From Phycisphaerae bacterium (GTDB lineage Bacteria; Planctomycetota; Phycisphaerae; Sedimentisphaerales; Anaerohalosphaeraceae), in the NCBI GenBank assembly GCA_014859965.1, contig JACZKQ010000147.1, forward strand, positions 1-64,000: a stretch of 64,000 nt of DNA, given 5' to 3'. Shown here piece after piece: positions 26,698 to 34,464 of this stretch. Position numbers and translations under genes: made by a program. Every line of letters begins with the position of its first letter. Positions within the stretch are counted from its first letter, which is position 1. The notes under the pieces were generated by a model. That model was not told the DNA's origin and ran no database searches. It was given only the letters and a program-made list of their open reading frames with translations.

Positions 26698-28761
26698 ATG
26701 ATACGACGATGGCAGATAGTAGTCTGTGCGGCGGCGGTGCTTATAGCCGGGCCGTCGGCCTCCGCCCAGCGCGTCCCGGAAATAGGCTACATCTACCCCG
26801 CGGGCGCCCGCCAGGGCAGCGCCGTTGACGTGGCGCTCGCCGGACGATATCTGGAAAAGGTCACCGGCGCAGTGGTTTCCGGCGGCGGCATTCAGGTCAG
26901 CCTCGTTGAACACGTCAAGCCCCTCAACGGCAAGGACATCACCCTTCTGCGCGACCGGCTCAAAGAGCTGCAAGCACAGGTCGCCCCCAAGAAGGGCGCG
27001 ACAAAGGACTCCGGCGACGACGGAAAAGCCTTGCCGAATGCCGGCGAGGAGATTGATCCCGAGGCCGTCGACAAGGAGATGGCGGAGATCAAGAAGAAGC
27101 TGGGTAATCCGAAGAACCAGAATCGTGAGAATCCACAACTCGCAGAAGACCTCCTGTTGCGGATAGACGTGTCGCCCGATGCGGCGCCGGGACGGCGCGA
27201 GCTGCGTATCGAGACGGCGACAGGCCTGTCCAATCCGTTGGTGTTCTATGTCGGCAATCTGCCGGAGCACAACGAGAAGGAGCCCAACGAAAAAGCGGCG
27301 GACATCCAGGTCCTGCCCGCCCTTCCGCTGATCATCAACGGGCAGGTCATGCCCGGCGACGTTGATCGCTTTAAAATCCCCCTTAAAAAGGGCATGCGTC
27401 TGGTCGTCCGGGCCGCGGCGCGAGACCTGATCCCCTACCTCGCCGACGGCGTGCCCGGCTGGTTCCAGGCGACCCTCGGCCTGTACGACGCCGACGGCAA
27501 AGAAGTGGCTTACGTGGATGATTACACCTTTAATCCCGACCCCGTGCTCGTGTGCGAAGTCCCCGCCGACGGCCAGTACGTGCTGGAGATCAAGGATGCG
27601 ATCTATCGGGGACGCGAAGACTTTGTTTATCGCATCACGGCGGGCGAGCTGCCGTTTGTGACGAGCATCTTCCCGCTCGGCGGGCCTGCGGGCGCAGAGA
27701 CCATTGTCGAGGTCAAGGGCTGGAACCTGCCGCAGGACAAGCTCACCGTGAACGCCGCAGAAAGCGCCGGCGGGATTATTCCGGTTTCTGTCGGCAAGAG
27801 CCAGTGGGTCTCCAACACCCTGCCGTTTGCGGTGGGTACACTGCCGGAAAGACTCGAACAGGAACCCAACGATCAGCCCTCCGAGGCTCGCAAGATCACG
27901 CTGCCGATTGTCATCAACGGTCGGATTGAGAGAGCAGGCGACTGCGACGTCTTCTGCTTCGAAGGCCGCGCCGGCGATGCGATTGTCGCCGAGGTGCACG
28001 CCCGGCGGCTGGAGTCGCCGCTGGATTCGACAATTAAGCTGACCGACGCCGACGGCCGAACGTTGATCGCCAACGACGACCACGAAGACAGGGGCGCCGG
28101 CCTCATCACGCACCATGCCGACTCACTGATCAGCACCACACTGCCCGCCGACGGGACATATTATTTGCACCTTTCCGACGCCCAGCGCAAGGGCGGCCCG
28201 GACTACGGCTATCGGCTGCGCATCAGTCCGCCGCAGCCGGACTTCGAGCTGCGCATCGTGCCGTCGACCGTCACCGTGCGCGCCGGCTCGACTGTGCCCG
28301 TTACGGTCCACGCCCTGCGAAAGGACGGCTTCGCGGGCGATATCACCGTGATGCTTAAAGACGCCCCCGAGGGCTTCACGCTGAGCGGAGGTAAGATCGC
28401 CGCCGATAAGACGGAGGTCAAGATGTCGCTGAAGGCCCCGTCTGGCGGCATGAAAATACCTGCGACTCTGGCGTTCGAGGGCATCGCAGCAATTGACGGC
28501 CGCAAGATCGTGCGCCGGGCTGTACCCGCCGACAACAAGATGCAGGCGTTCTTCTACTGGCACATGGTGTGTGCGGAGGATTTTAAGGTCGCCGTTCTCG
28601 GACGGGCCGCACCCGCAAAGAAACCCGCCGCCAACACAGCAAAACCGGCCCCTAAGCCTGCGGCACAAACCGCCAGCAATGCCAAGCCAGCCGCAAGAAC
28701 GGCGAAGGCCGCCGCAGGCATCGCCAAACCGCCATTAACCAGGAAAGCGAATACACAATGA
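26698..28761 (+). CDS. secreted PPC-domain protein with Lys/Ala/Pro-rich tail
   Basis: 687 residues. A signal peptide (VVCAAAVLIAGPSASAQR) leads into an IPT/TIG-like strand region (PEIGYIYPAGARQGSAVDVALAG). Two prepeptidase C-terminal-like modules carry the tell-tale EKEPNEKAADIQ (near 200) and EQEPNDQPSEARKI (near 385) openings and the GDVDRFKIPLKKG and GDCDVFCFEGRAG strands. Ig-like strands follow, and the last 60 residues are low-complexity Ala/Lys/Pro. An AAAGGAG box precedes the ATG. It is the third gene of the operon. It likely works at the cell surface with the other two; the function is unknown. Confidence 0.82.
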   Translation: MIRRWQIVVCAAAVLIAGPSASAQRVPEIGYIYPAGARQGSAVDVALAGRYLEKVTGAVVSGGGIQVSLVEHVKPLNGKDITLLRDRLKELQAQVAPKKGATKDSGDDGKALPNAGEEIDPEAVDKEMAEIKKKLGNPKNQNRENPQLAEDLLLRIDVSPDAAPGRRELRIETATGLSNPLVFYVGNLPEHNEKEPNEKAADIQVLPALPLIINGQVMPGDVDRFKIPLKKGMRLVVRAAARDLIPYLADGVPGWFQATLGLYDADGKEVAYVDDYTFNPDPVLVCEVPADGQYVLEIKDAIYRGREDFVYRITAGELPFVTSIFPLGGPAGAETIVEVKGWNLPQDKLTVNAAESAGGIIPVSVGKSQWVSNTLPFAVGTLPERLEQEPNDQPSEARKITLPIVINGRIERAGDCDVFCFEGRAGDAIVAEVHARRLESPLDSTIKLTDADGRTLIANDDHEDRGAGLITHHADSLISTTLPADGTYYLHLSDAQRKGGPDYGYRLRISPPQPDFELRIVPSTVTVRAGSTVPVTVHALRKDGFAGDITVMLKDAPEGFTLSGGKIAADKTEVKMSLKAPSGGMKIPATLAFEGIAAIDGRKIVRRAVPADNKMQAFFYWHMVCAEDFKVAVLGRAAPAKKPAANTAKPAPKPAAQTASNAKPAARTAKAAAGIAKPPLTRKANTQ

Positions 28762-28770
28762 GATGCAGGC

Positions 28771-28873
28771 AGCCCGCCTGAAATTCAGGCGGAGGCTCGC
28801 CGGGCCGGGATTCGTCCTCAGTCTTCGTGCTGCACGAAAGCCGGCGCAGCGCAATACCGCAGTCCGGTATTGC
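28771..28873. repeat. cluster of three inverted repeats between convergent genes
   Basis: Three palindromes lie between the stops of the PPC-like gene and the permease-PEBP gene: CCGCCTGAA/TTCAGGCGG at 28774-28792 (extended by AGC/GCT to 28797), TTCGTGC/GCACGAA at 28824-28838, and GCAATACCG/CGGTATTGC at 28851-28873. None has a T tract of terminator length. They may end transcription from both sides. Confidence 0.6.
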
Positions 28874-28905
28874 AATGTACTGCTGCACCTCAACCCGCCC
28901 GGCTG

Positions 28906-29376
28906 CTACCGCTTGTACTTGCCCATGAGATCGCCTTGGGCGAGGATGTGCCTTTTCATGGCCTTTTCCACCTCGCCCTTGGTCGCGCCGGGCGGGAGGT
29001 CGAGCATCGTGTCGAGCGCGTAGAGCTTGAAGTAGTAGCGATGCGTTCCGCTGGGCGGCGCCGGCCCGCCGTAGCCGAGTCTGTGGAAATCGGTCGTCCC
29101 GTGGAAGCCGCCGTTTTCCAGCGTCTCATCCGGCGGCACGCCTTCGGGAAGCGAAGTCGTTTCCGGCGGCATGTTATAGATCACCCAGTGCACCCACGTG
29201 CCCATCGGCGCATCCGGGTCGTCGCTGATGAGCACGATGCTCTCTGTGCCGTCGGGTGCGCCTTGCCACTGCAGCGGCGGCGAGATGTCCTCGCCGTCGG
29301 CGGTGTATTTGGCCGGAATCATTTGCCCTTCTTCGAACGCCGAACTCGTCACCTGAATCGTCGTCTGAACAACCAT
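28906..29376 (-). CDS. internal start: separate PEBP protein within the fusion
   Basis: 156 residues from ATG 29376, the normal length of a bacterial YbhB-like protein. On the minus strand GGAGGTGA at 29388-29381 lies four bases before the ATG (seven from GGAGG), the best ribosome binding site in the neighbourhood. The PEBP motifs DPDAPMGTWVHW and GTHRYYFKLYALD are complete in this shorter product. PEBP proteins bind phosphate-like ligands; the bacterial role is unclear. Whether it is made apart from the permease needs protein evidence. Confidence 0.5.
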   Translation of the reverse strand: MVVQTTIQVTSSAFEEGQMIPAKYTADGEDISPPLQWQGAPDGTESIVLISDDPDAPMGTWVHWVIYNMPPETTSLPEGVPPDETLENGGFHGTTDFHRLGYGGPAPPSGTHRYYFKLYALDTMLDLPPGATKGEVEKAMKRHILAQGDLMGKYKR

Positions 29377-30684
29377 AGACTCACCTCCATCTGCGGGAAT
29401 ACAAAAGTACAGAATCGATAACGCGCTTATGACCCACATGGCCGGCTTGACCCGCCCGGCTTTGCCCGCGACCGTCTGCACCAGCGCATACGCAATGAAG
29501 CCGAATGCAAGCCCGGTGCTTATAGAGTAGCTCAGTGCGATCATGACGATGATCACAAAGGCCGGCAGCGCCGCTTCCAGATCGGCAAAGTCAATCCGCC
29601 TGACTTCTTTCATCATGAACAGCCCCACCATTATCAATGCCGGCGCCGTCGCGTAGGCCGGCACCACTGCGACCACCGGCACAAAAAAAGCCGCCAACAG
29701 AAACAGCACGCCCGTGACTACCGCCGTCAGCCCGGTTCGGCCGCCCTGCTCGATACCCGAGGCCGACTCGATATAGGCCGTCGTTGTTGACGTGCCGCAG
29801 ACTGCTCCGAACATCGTCGCGCCGGCGTCGATAGCTAACAGCCGGTCGAGGTTTCTCACCCTGCCCTCTTCATCGACCAGACCGGCCGATGGGGCCACCG
29901 CCAGAAGCGTGCCGACGCTGTCGAACATGTCGATGAACATCAGTGTGAAAATGCTGCCCATAAGGCTCCACTTCAGTGCCCCGGCGATATCCAGTTGAAA
30001 CGCCACCGCCGAAACAGGCAGCCGAAACGCCGCCCATTGCGCGGGCGGCTCGGCGTACCCGAAAATCACCGCCAGCAGCGTGGAAAAGCCGATGCCAAGC
30101 AGCAACGCGCCGCAGATACGCTTCATCTCACAGAACAGCATCACCAGCAAGCCGGCCAGCCCGATCAGGACCGTCGGCGTCAGCGGCGCCGCCTGCACCA
30201 GCGTGGCGGGACTGTCGACCACGATGCCCAGATTCTGCAGGCCCATGAAGGTGATGAACAGTCCGATACCCACGGCGATCGCACTGATGAGCGGCTGCGG
30301 AATGGCCTCGACCAGTTTGCGCCGCAGGCCGACAAAAGTCAGCACCAGAAACAGGAGCCCCGACAGAAAAACCACGCCCAGCGCAGTCTGCCAGGAAACC
30401 CGCCCTTCGCTGCCGATGACAAGGGTGTACGCAAAAAAGGCGTTGAGCCCCATGCCCGGCGCCATCGCAATCGGTGCGTTGGCGACAAGGCCCACGACCA
30501 TCGTCGCCGCCGCCGTCACAATGCATGTCACTGCGATCAGGGCCCCCTTATCCATCCCGGTCTGGCTGAGAATCCCGGGATGCACAAAGATCACATACGC
30601 CATCGTCAGGAACGTAGTCGCACCTGCGACGCACTCCGTCCGCAACCGACTCCCCCGCTCCCGCAACCTGAAAGCATTTTTCAC
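28906..30684 (-). CDS. AzgA-type purine permease fused in frame to PEBP (YbhB-like) domain
   Basis: 592 residues. Residues 1-430 are an NCS2 permease with about twelve hydrophobic segments and the AzgA/PbuG marks GATTFLTMAYVIFVHP, NAPIAMAPGMGLNAFFAYTLV, TLMFIDMFDSVGTLLAV and GTSTTTAYIESASGIEQGGRTGL, which import guanine, hypoxanthine or adenine. Residues 437-592 are a complete YbhB/YbcL PEBP domain (SDDPDAPMGTWVHWVIYNMP, GYGGPAPPSGTHRYYFKLYALD). No stop codon separates them. A consensus GGAGGTGA and an ATG at 29376 sit exactly at the junction, so the PEBP part can also be made alone. The permease start is GTG at 30684. Confidence 0.85.
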   Translation of the reverse strand: MKNAFRLRERGSRLRTECVAGATTFLTMAYVIFVHPGILSQTGMDKGALIAVTCIVTAAATMVVGLVANAPIAMAPGMGLNAFFAYTLVIGSEGRVSWQTALGVVFLSGLLFLVLTFVGLRRKLVEAIPQPLISAIAVGIGLFITFMGLQNLGIVVDSPATLVQAAPLTPTVLIGLAGLLVMLFCEMKRICGALLLGIGFSTLLAVIFGYAEPPAQWAAFRLPVSAVAFQLDIAGALKWSLMGSIFTLMFIDMFDSVGTLLAVAPSAGLVDEEGRVRNLDRLLAIDAGATMFGAVCGTSTTTAYIESASGIEQGGRTGLTAVVTGVLFLLAAFFVPVVAVVPAYATAPALIMVGLFMMKEVRRIDFADLEAALPAFVIIVMIALSYSISTGLAFGFIAYALVQTVAGKAGRVKPAMWVISALSILYFCIPADGGESMVVQTTIQVTSSAFEEGQMIPAKYTADGEDISPPLQWQGAPDGTESIVLISDDPDAPMGTWVHWVIYNMPPETTSLPEGVPPDETLENGGFHGTTDFHRLGYGGPAPPSGTHRYYFKLYALDTMLDLPPGATKGEVEKAMKRHILAQGDLMGKYKR

Positions 30685-31064
30685 TATGCCTGCCTTTCAC
30701 CCCCGCTGATGCGAACGACTGCCGGCTTGCCGCCTTCCGGAACCGCAACACAGCGTGTTCGCAATCCGCCCTTCCGACTTCACCACAGCGTTCATACTGA
30801 CGCAATTTCTCCCAGAGCCAGATATCATCTACACACGGCCCCCAATCATGTCCACAAAAAAATGCCCACAATGCAAATAGGCGACCGCCGCCAACCACAA
30901 CCGTCGGGATATGCATACCGGACCCTCTACAACCTGCCGTTTTATCACCCCGCTGTGGGCGCAAAACCTGCCCGCTCCACGGCCGCTGCAAAAAAAAAGC
31001 AATTTTTTTTATCAAAAAGGGGCTTGCAAGGTTCGACACTATGCGTATACTCTTGCAGAGTAAT
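30685..31064. other. intergenic region between permease and tRNA-Gly
   Basis: About 380 bases. Apart from the A and T tracts (30990-31010) and the tRNA-Gly promoter at the right end, I see no gene. Open frames here are long only because of shadowing from the permease gene. Confidence 0.4.
30990..31051 (+). promoter_or_regulatory. promoter of tRNA-Gly(GCC) with upstream A/T tracts
   Basis: TTGCAA at 31024, 16-base spacer, TATACT at 31046, 13 bases before the mature tRNA. A nine-A tract and an eight-T tract at 30990-31010 sit where an UP element would bind the polymerase alpha subunit. Confidence 0.7.
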
Positions 31065-31136
31065 GCGGGCGTAGCTCAGTGGTAGAGCGTCACGTTGCCA
31101 ACGTGAATGTCGTGAGTTCAAATCTCATCGCCCGCT
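31065..31136 (+). tRNA. tRNA-Gly (anticodon GCC)
   Basis: Acceptor GCGGGCG pairs with CGCCCGC; anticodon stem TCACG/CGTGA with loop TTGCCAA gives anticodon GCC. The T arm holds GTTCAAAT. Discriminator T; no encoded CCA. 72 bases. Confidence 0.95.
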
Positions 31137-31146
31137 GTTTTCGTGG

Positions 31147-31328
31147 TGTACGGGCCATTTTGGGCCTGTACAGGGCCGAAATTGAATAGTACTCGTATAT
31201 AGCCCGTGCGAGGTACCGGCTAAGCAGATAGTCCGGCGCTGGTCGCACAGGTGATGGGAGCCCCGAAATGGGCCCAGGAAACAGACGATAGCAGGCTAAG
31301 GGAAAATGCTTCCCAAGGCCTTTTTTTT
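31147..31328 (+). ncRNA. candidate structured RNA or attenuator leader upstream of trigger factor
   Basis: The 230 bases between tRNA-Gly and tig fold into several hairpins: GTACGGGCC/GGCCTGTAC at about 31148-31171, GTGCGA/TCGCAC at 31206-31248 enclosing a CCGG/CCGG pair, TGGG..CCC/GGGCCCA at 31255-31276, then the terminator at 31294-31328. I could not match it to SRP RNA, 6S RNA, tmRNA or a known riboswitch. It could be a small RNA processed from the tRNA transcript, or a leader that controls tig. Confidence 0.45.
31294..31328 (+). terminator. intrinsic terminator 43 bases before trigger factor
   Basis: GGCT-AA-GGGAA pairs with TTCCC-AA-GGCC around a five-base loop, with a 2x2 internal loop, and is followed by eight T residues. 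It is well separated from the tig ribosome binding site at 31355-31362, so it ends an upstream transcript or acts as an attenuator. Confidence 0.75.
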
Positions 31329-31370
31329 ATTTTTGCAGCCGCTTATGGCTTCAGAAAAGGAGTTGATGAC

Positions 31371-32939
31371 ATGGCAAAAGAAGAAGAAAACCAGGACGTG
31401 CAGGCAGATGAGTCCGAAGCAGTTGCCGAAAACGAAACCGCTGAGACCGAAGATAAAAAGGAAAATCTGCACGAAAAGAACATCGTGACCGTCGAAGACA
31501 GCGGCCCATGCAAGAAAAGGGTCACCATCGAGATTCCGGAAGAGACCATCAAGGTCTCGCTGGATGAACAATATCAGGACCTTCGCAAGGAAGCGGCCAT
31601 ACCGGGTTTCCGAAGAGGTCGCGCCCCCCTGCGGCTTGTCGAAAAGCGATTTGGCAGCGACGTCGGCCTGCAGGTGAAGGTCAAGCTCATGGCGGATGCT
31701 TCCCAGGCGGCTATGGACGCCCAGAAAATGGACGTCATCGGCGACCCTGACATCGATCACGAAAAGGTCGAACTGCCCGAAAGCGGACCCATGCGATTCG
31801 ATTTTGAGGTCGAGGTCCGGCCCCAGTTTGAGCTGCCTAAACTCGAGGGCATTGCAGTCGAAAAGCCGGTCATCGAAGTCACCGACGAGGATATCGATCA
31901 GGAAATTCTCGGCATGCGCAAACGCGCCGGCGTCTGGGTGCCCAAGGAAGGCGGCGAAGTCGAAGAAGGCGATCAGGTCGTTGCCGGCATCGTCATGGCG
32001 ATTGCCGACGTCGAAGAACACGAAAAGCTCGACAACGTCGAAATATTTGTGCAGGACAGGGGATTCGTCGGCGGCGTTCCCGTCGAGGGCCTCACCACGC
32101 TTCTGGCGGGCGCAAAGGTTGGTGACCGCAAGGAAACGTCTGTCGACGTTCCCAAGACCTACTTCAACGAACAATACCGCGGCAAGAAGGTTGACATCAC
32201 AATCGAGATCCGCGATATCAAGCGGCTCGAACCCGCCGTGCTCGATGAGGAATTTCTGCGGCGATACGGCGTAGACAGTGAAGACGAGTTACGCGAACGC
32301 CTGATGGAAATGCATCGCGCGCAAGCCGAGCAGCAGGCCCGCTCGTCCATGGCCGATCAGGTCTATAAGCACCTGCTCGAACAGGCGAAGTTTGATCTCC
32401 CGGAAAGCATCGTAGCCGACCAGTCCACTCGCATCCTGCAGCGGCAGTACACCAATATGCTCATGCGGGGTCTGCCGCGCGAGCAGGTGGAACAGCAGAT
32501 GCAGCAGCTTCGGGCAAGCAGCGACGAGCAGGCCCAGGAGCAGTTGAAACTGTTCTTCATCATGGACAAGGTCGCCGAAAAGCTGGAGATTACCGCCTCC
32601 GAGGAGGAAATCAACGGTCATATCGCCCAGATCGCCGCCCAGCGCAACCGCCGGCCCGACAAGGTTCGCGAAGAACTCGCCAAGGACGGTTCTCTGGCTC
32701 AGTTCGCCCTTCAGGTGCGCGAGCAGAAGTGCATTGAGAAGATCCTCGAAAGTGCAAAGATCAGCGATGTGAAACCGGACCAGAAGAAGGACAAGCCCAA
32801 GAAGGCCGCCAAGGCGAAGGCGCCGGAAAAAGATTCGGCAGAACCCGCTGATGAGGCCGCCGTAGACGACACCACGGAAACCAAAGCAGCGAGGAAAACC
32901 GCGGCTTCCAAGCGAACGCGTAAAAAAGACGTTGAGTAG
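31371..32939 (+). CDS. tig: trigger factor, with long charged N- and C-terminal extensions
   Basis: 522 residues, about 90 longer than the usual 430. An acidic N-terminal stretch (residues 1-35) precedes the ribosome-binding domain with PGFRRGRAPLRLVEKRFG (the GFRxGxxP signature, near 80-95). A PPIase-like middle domain (about 195-290) and a helical chaperone part follow. The last 60 residues are Lys/Ala/Glu-rich. It holds nascent chains at the ribosome exit. AAAAGGAG lies eight bases before the ATG at 31371, which rejects the longer frame. It leads two clpP genes, a common tig-clpP arrangement. Confidence 0.93.
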   Translation: MAKEEENQDVQADESEAVAENETAETEDKKENLHEKNIVTVEDSGPCKKRVTIEIPEETIKVSLDEQYQDLRKEAAIPGFRRGRAPLRLVEKRFGSDVGLQVKVKLMADASQAAMDAQKMDVIGDPDIDHEKVELPESGPMRFDFEVEVRPQFELPKLEGIAVEKPVIEVTDEDIDQEILGMRKRAGVWVPKEGGEVEEGDQVVAGIVMAIADVEEHEKLDNVEIFVQDRGFVGGVPVEGLTTLLAGAKVGDRKETSVDVPKTYFNEQYRGKKVDITIEIRDIKRLEPAVLDEEFLRRYGVDSEDELRERLMEMHRAQAEQQARSSMADQVYKHLLEQAKFDLPESIVADQSTRILQRQYTNMLMRGLPREQVEQQMQQLRASSDEQAQEQLKLFFIMDKVAEKLEITASEEEINGHIAQIAAQRNRRPDKVREELAKDGSLAQFALQVREQKCIEKILESAKISDVKPDQKKDKPKKAAKAKAPEKDSAEPADEAAVDDTTETKAARKTAASKRTRKKDVE

Positions 32940-33087
32940 ACCGGGCAAATAGCGAATAACACAGAAAGATTCTGACGCAAATGCCCGATATAGGGAACAC
33001 ACAGGCGCGGATGCGCGCGTCCCGCCGGACGCCGCATCGCGTGCCTGATAATGTGCTCGTTACCAGTACAGTTTCAAGGAAAATTTG

Positions 33088-33750
33088 ATGCTTTACCAAC
33101 ATGCAAACAACCGGCCGGACCCCCAGCCCCAACTTCAGGGCGTCTCGTACCAGCGCACCCGTGAGATGACGCTGGACGATATGCTTTTGGAAAATCGTAT
33201 AGTATTCATGATCGGGGAGATTTCCTACCGGATGGCGACCGAAGTTATCATGAAAATGCTCTATCTTGACAACCTGAAGCGCGGCGTCGAGATCAGCCTG
33301 TATATCAATTCGCCCGGCGGCAGTGTCGACGATACGATGGCCATTTATGACACCATGCAATTCATCGGTTCGCCGGTTGCGACATACTGTATCGGACGCG
33401 CACAGTCCGGCGCGGCCGTAATACTGGCCGCCGGCACCAAGGGCAGAAGACACGCCCTGCCGCACGCCAAGGTCATGCTGCACCAGCCGTGGGGCGGCGT
33501 CACCGGCCAGGCCGCCGATATTCAGATCCAGGCGGAGGAAATTCTCAAAGCCAAGAAAATGATCAACGAGATCCTTTCCAAGCACACCGGCGCAGATATC
33601 GAGCGTCTTCAGAAAGAAACGGAGCGCGACAAATATCTGACCGCGGACGAGGCCTTTAAGTACGGGCTCATCGACGAAGTCCTCCACGAAACCGAGGACA
33701 GCAAGAAGGGCAAAAAAGAAGCAGATAAGAAGGAACCTGACAAGAAATAG
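33088..33750 (+). CDS. clpP: ATP-dependent Clp protease proteolytic subunit (variant site context)
   Basis: 220 residues. The peptidase marks are INSPGGSVDD, GRAQSGAAVILAAG with catalytic Ser107, MLHQPWGG with His132, and ERDKYLTADEA carrying the catalytic Asp. The triad is complete, but the usual ASM around the serine is QSG. The C-terminal tail is Lys-rich (residues 204-220). AAGGA is seven bases before ATG 33088. It lies 148 bases after tig and 74 before a second clpP; clpX is not next to them. Confidence 0.93.
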   Translation: MLYQHANNRPDPQPQLQGVSYQRTREMTLDDMLLENRIVFMIGEISYRMATEVIMKMLYLDNLKRGVEISLYINSPGGSVDDTMAIYDTMQFIGSPVATYCIGRAQSGAAVILAAGTKGRRHALPHAKVMLHQPWGGVTGQAADIQIQAEEILKAKKMINEILSKHTGADIERLQKETERDKYLTADEAFKYGLIDEVLHETEDSKKGKKEADKKEPDKK

Positions 33751-33824
33751 CCGCCGATTGCGGCCGGTCCCGCGTGCGCATACGACCGCCGCGACCTGTG
33801 AAACCAGAAGATTTGAGGATCAAG

Positions 33825-34454
33825 ATGGCAGTCAATCAAAACCTTGTGCCCATCGTCATTGAGAAATCGGGCCGCGGCGAACGCGCCTACGACATCTTTT
33901 CGCGACTCCTGAAGGACCGGGTGATTTTTCTCGGCGGCATGGTCGACGACGACAGCGCCAATCTCATCATCGCCCAGATGCTCTTCCTCAGCAATGAGGA
34001 CAGCAAGGCCGACATTCACTTTTACATCAATTCGCCCGGCGGAGTGATCACCTCCGGCCTGGCCATTTATGACACCATGCGTTTTCTCCGGTGCAGCGTC
34101 GCCACCTACTGTGTCGGCCAAGCCGCCAGCATGGGGGCCGTCCTTTTTGCAGGCGGCACCGCCGAAAAACGCTTCATGCTGCCTAACAGCCGCGTGCTCC
34201 TCCATCAGCCGCTGATTTCGGGCATTCTGACTGGCCCGGCGACCGATCTGGAAATCGAAGCGAAGGAAATTCTCCGCCTGCGGGCCCGATTATATAAGAT
34301 TCTCGGCGAGCACTGCAGCAAAGACCCCGCCCAGGTGGAACTGGATTGTGACCGCAATCTGTGGCTGGAAGCGGACGAGGCCATCAACTACGGTCTTGCC
34401 GACCGCATCCTCCAAAAAGCTCCGGAGATTGCCTCGGGGGAATCTGAACAGTAA
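33825..34454 (+). CDS. clpP: ATP-dependent Clp protease proteolytic subunit (canonical)
   Basis: 209 residues. FYINSPGGVITSGLAIYDTM, GQAASMGAVLFAGG with catalytic Ser102, VLLHQPLISG with His127, and the DCDRNLWLEADEA segment with the catalytic Asp are all canonical. The ATG at 33825 has GAGGAT just upstream and begins the standard N terminus LVPIVIEKSGRGERAYDIFSRLLKDR. It probably forms a mixed tetradecamer with the preceding ClpP, as in other bacteria with two subunits. The lipoprotein gene begins 10 bases later. Confidence 0.95.
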   Translation: MAVNQNLVPIVIEKSGRGERAYDIFSRLLKDRVIFLGGMVDDDSANLIIAQMLFLSNEDSKADIHFYINSPGGVITSGLAIYDTMRFLRCSVATYCVGQAASMGAVLFAGGTAEKRFMLPNSRVLLHQPLISGILTGPATDLEIEAKEILRLRARLYKILGEHCSKDPAQVELDCDRNLWLEADEAINYGLADRILQKAPEIASGESEQ

Positions 34455-34464
34455 GGAACGTCTC

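Noticed and set aside
26092-28116. 674-residue minus-strand open frame opposite the DUF1501 and PPC-like genes
   Set aside because: It crosses two real genes with known motifs and has no start signal; it is a shadow of their codon bias.
29995-31074. 359-residue plus-strand open frame
   Set aside because: Rich in Arg, Gln and His; it covers the permease gene in antisense and runs into the tRNA-Gly gene.
31206-31328. SRP RNA, 6S RNA or cobalamin riboswitch as identity of the tig leader
   Set aside because: The SRP GGTCAGG..GGAAG..AGCAG core and the B12 box are not present; only hairpins and a terminator can be supported.
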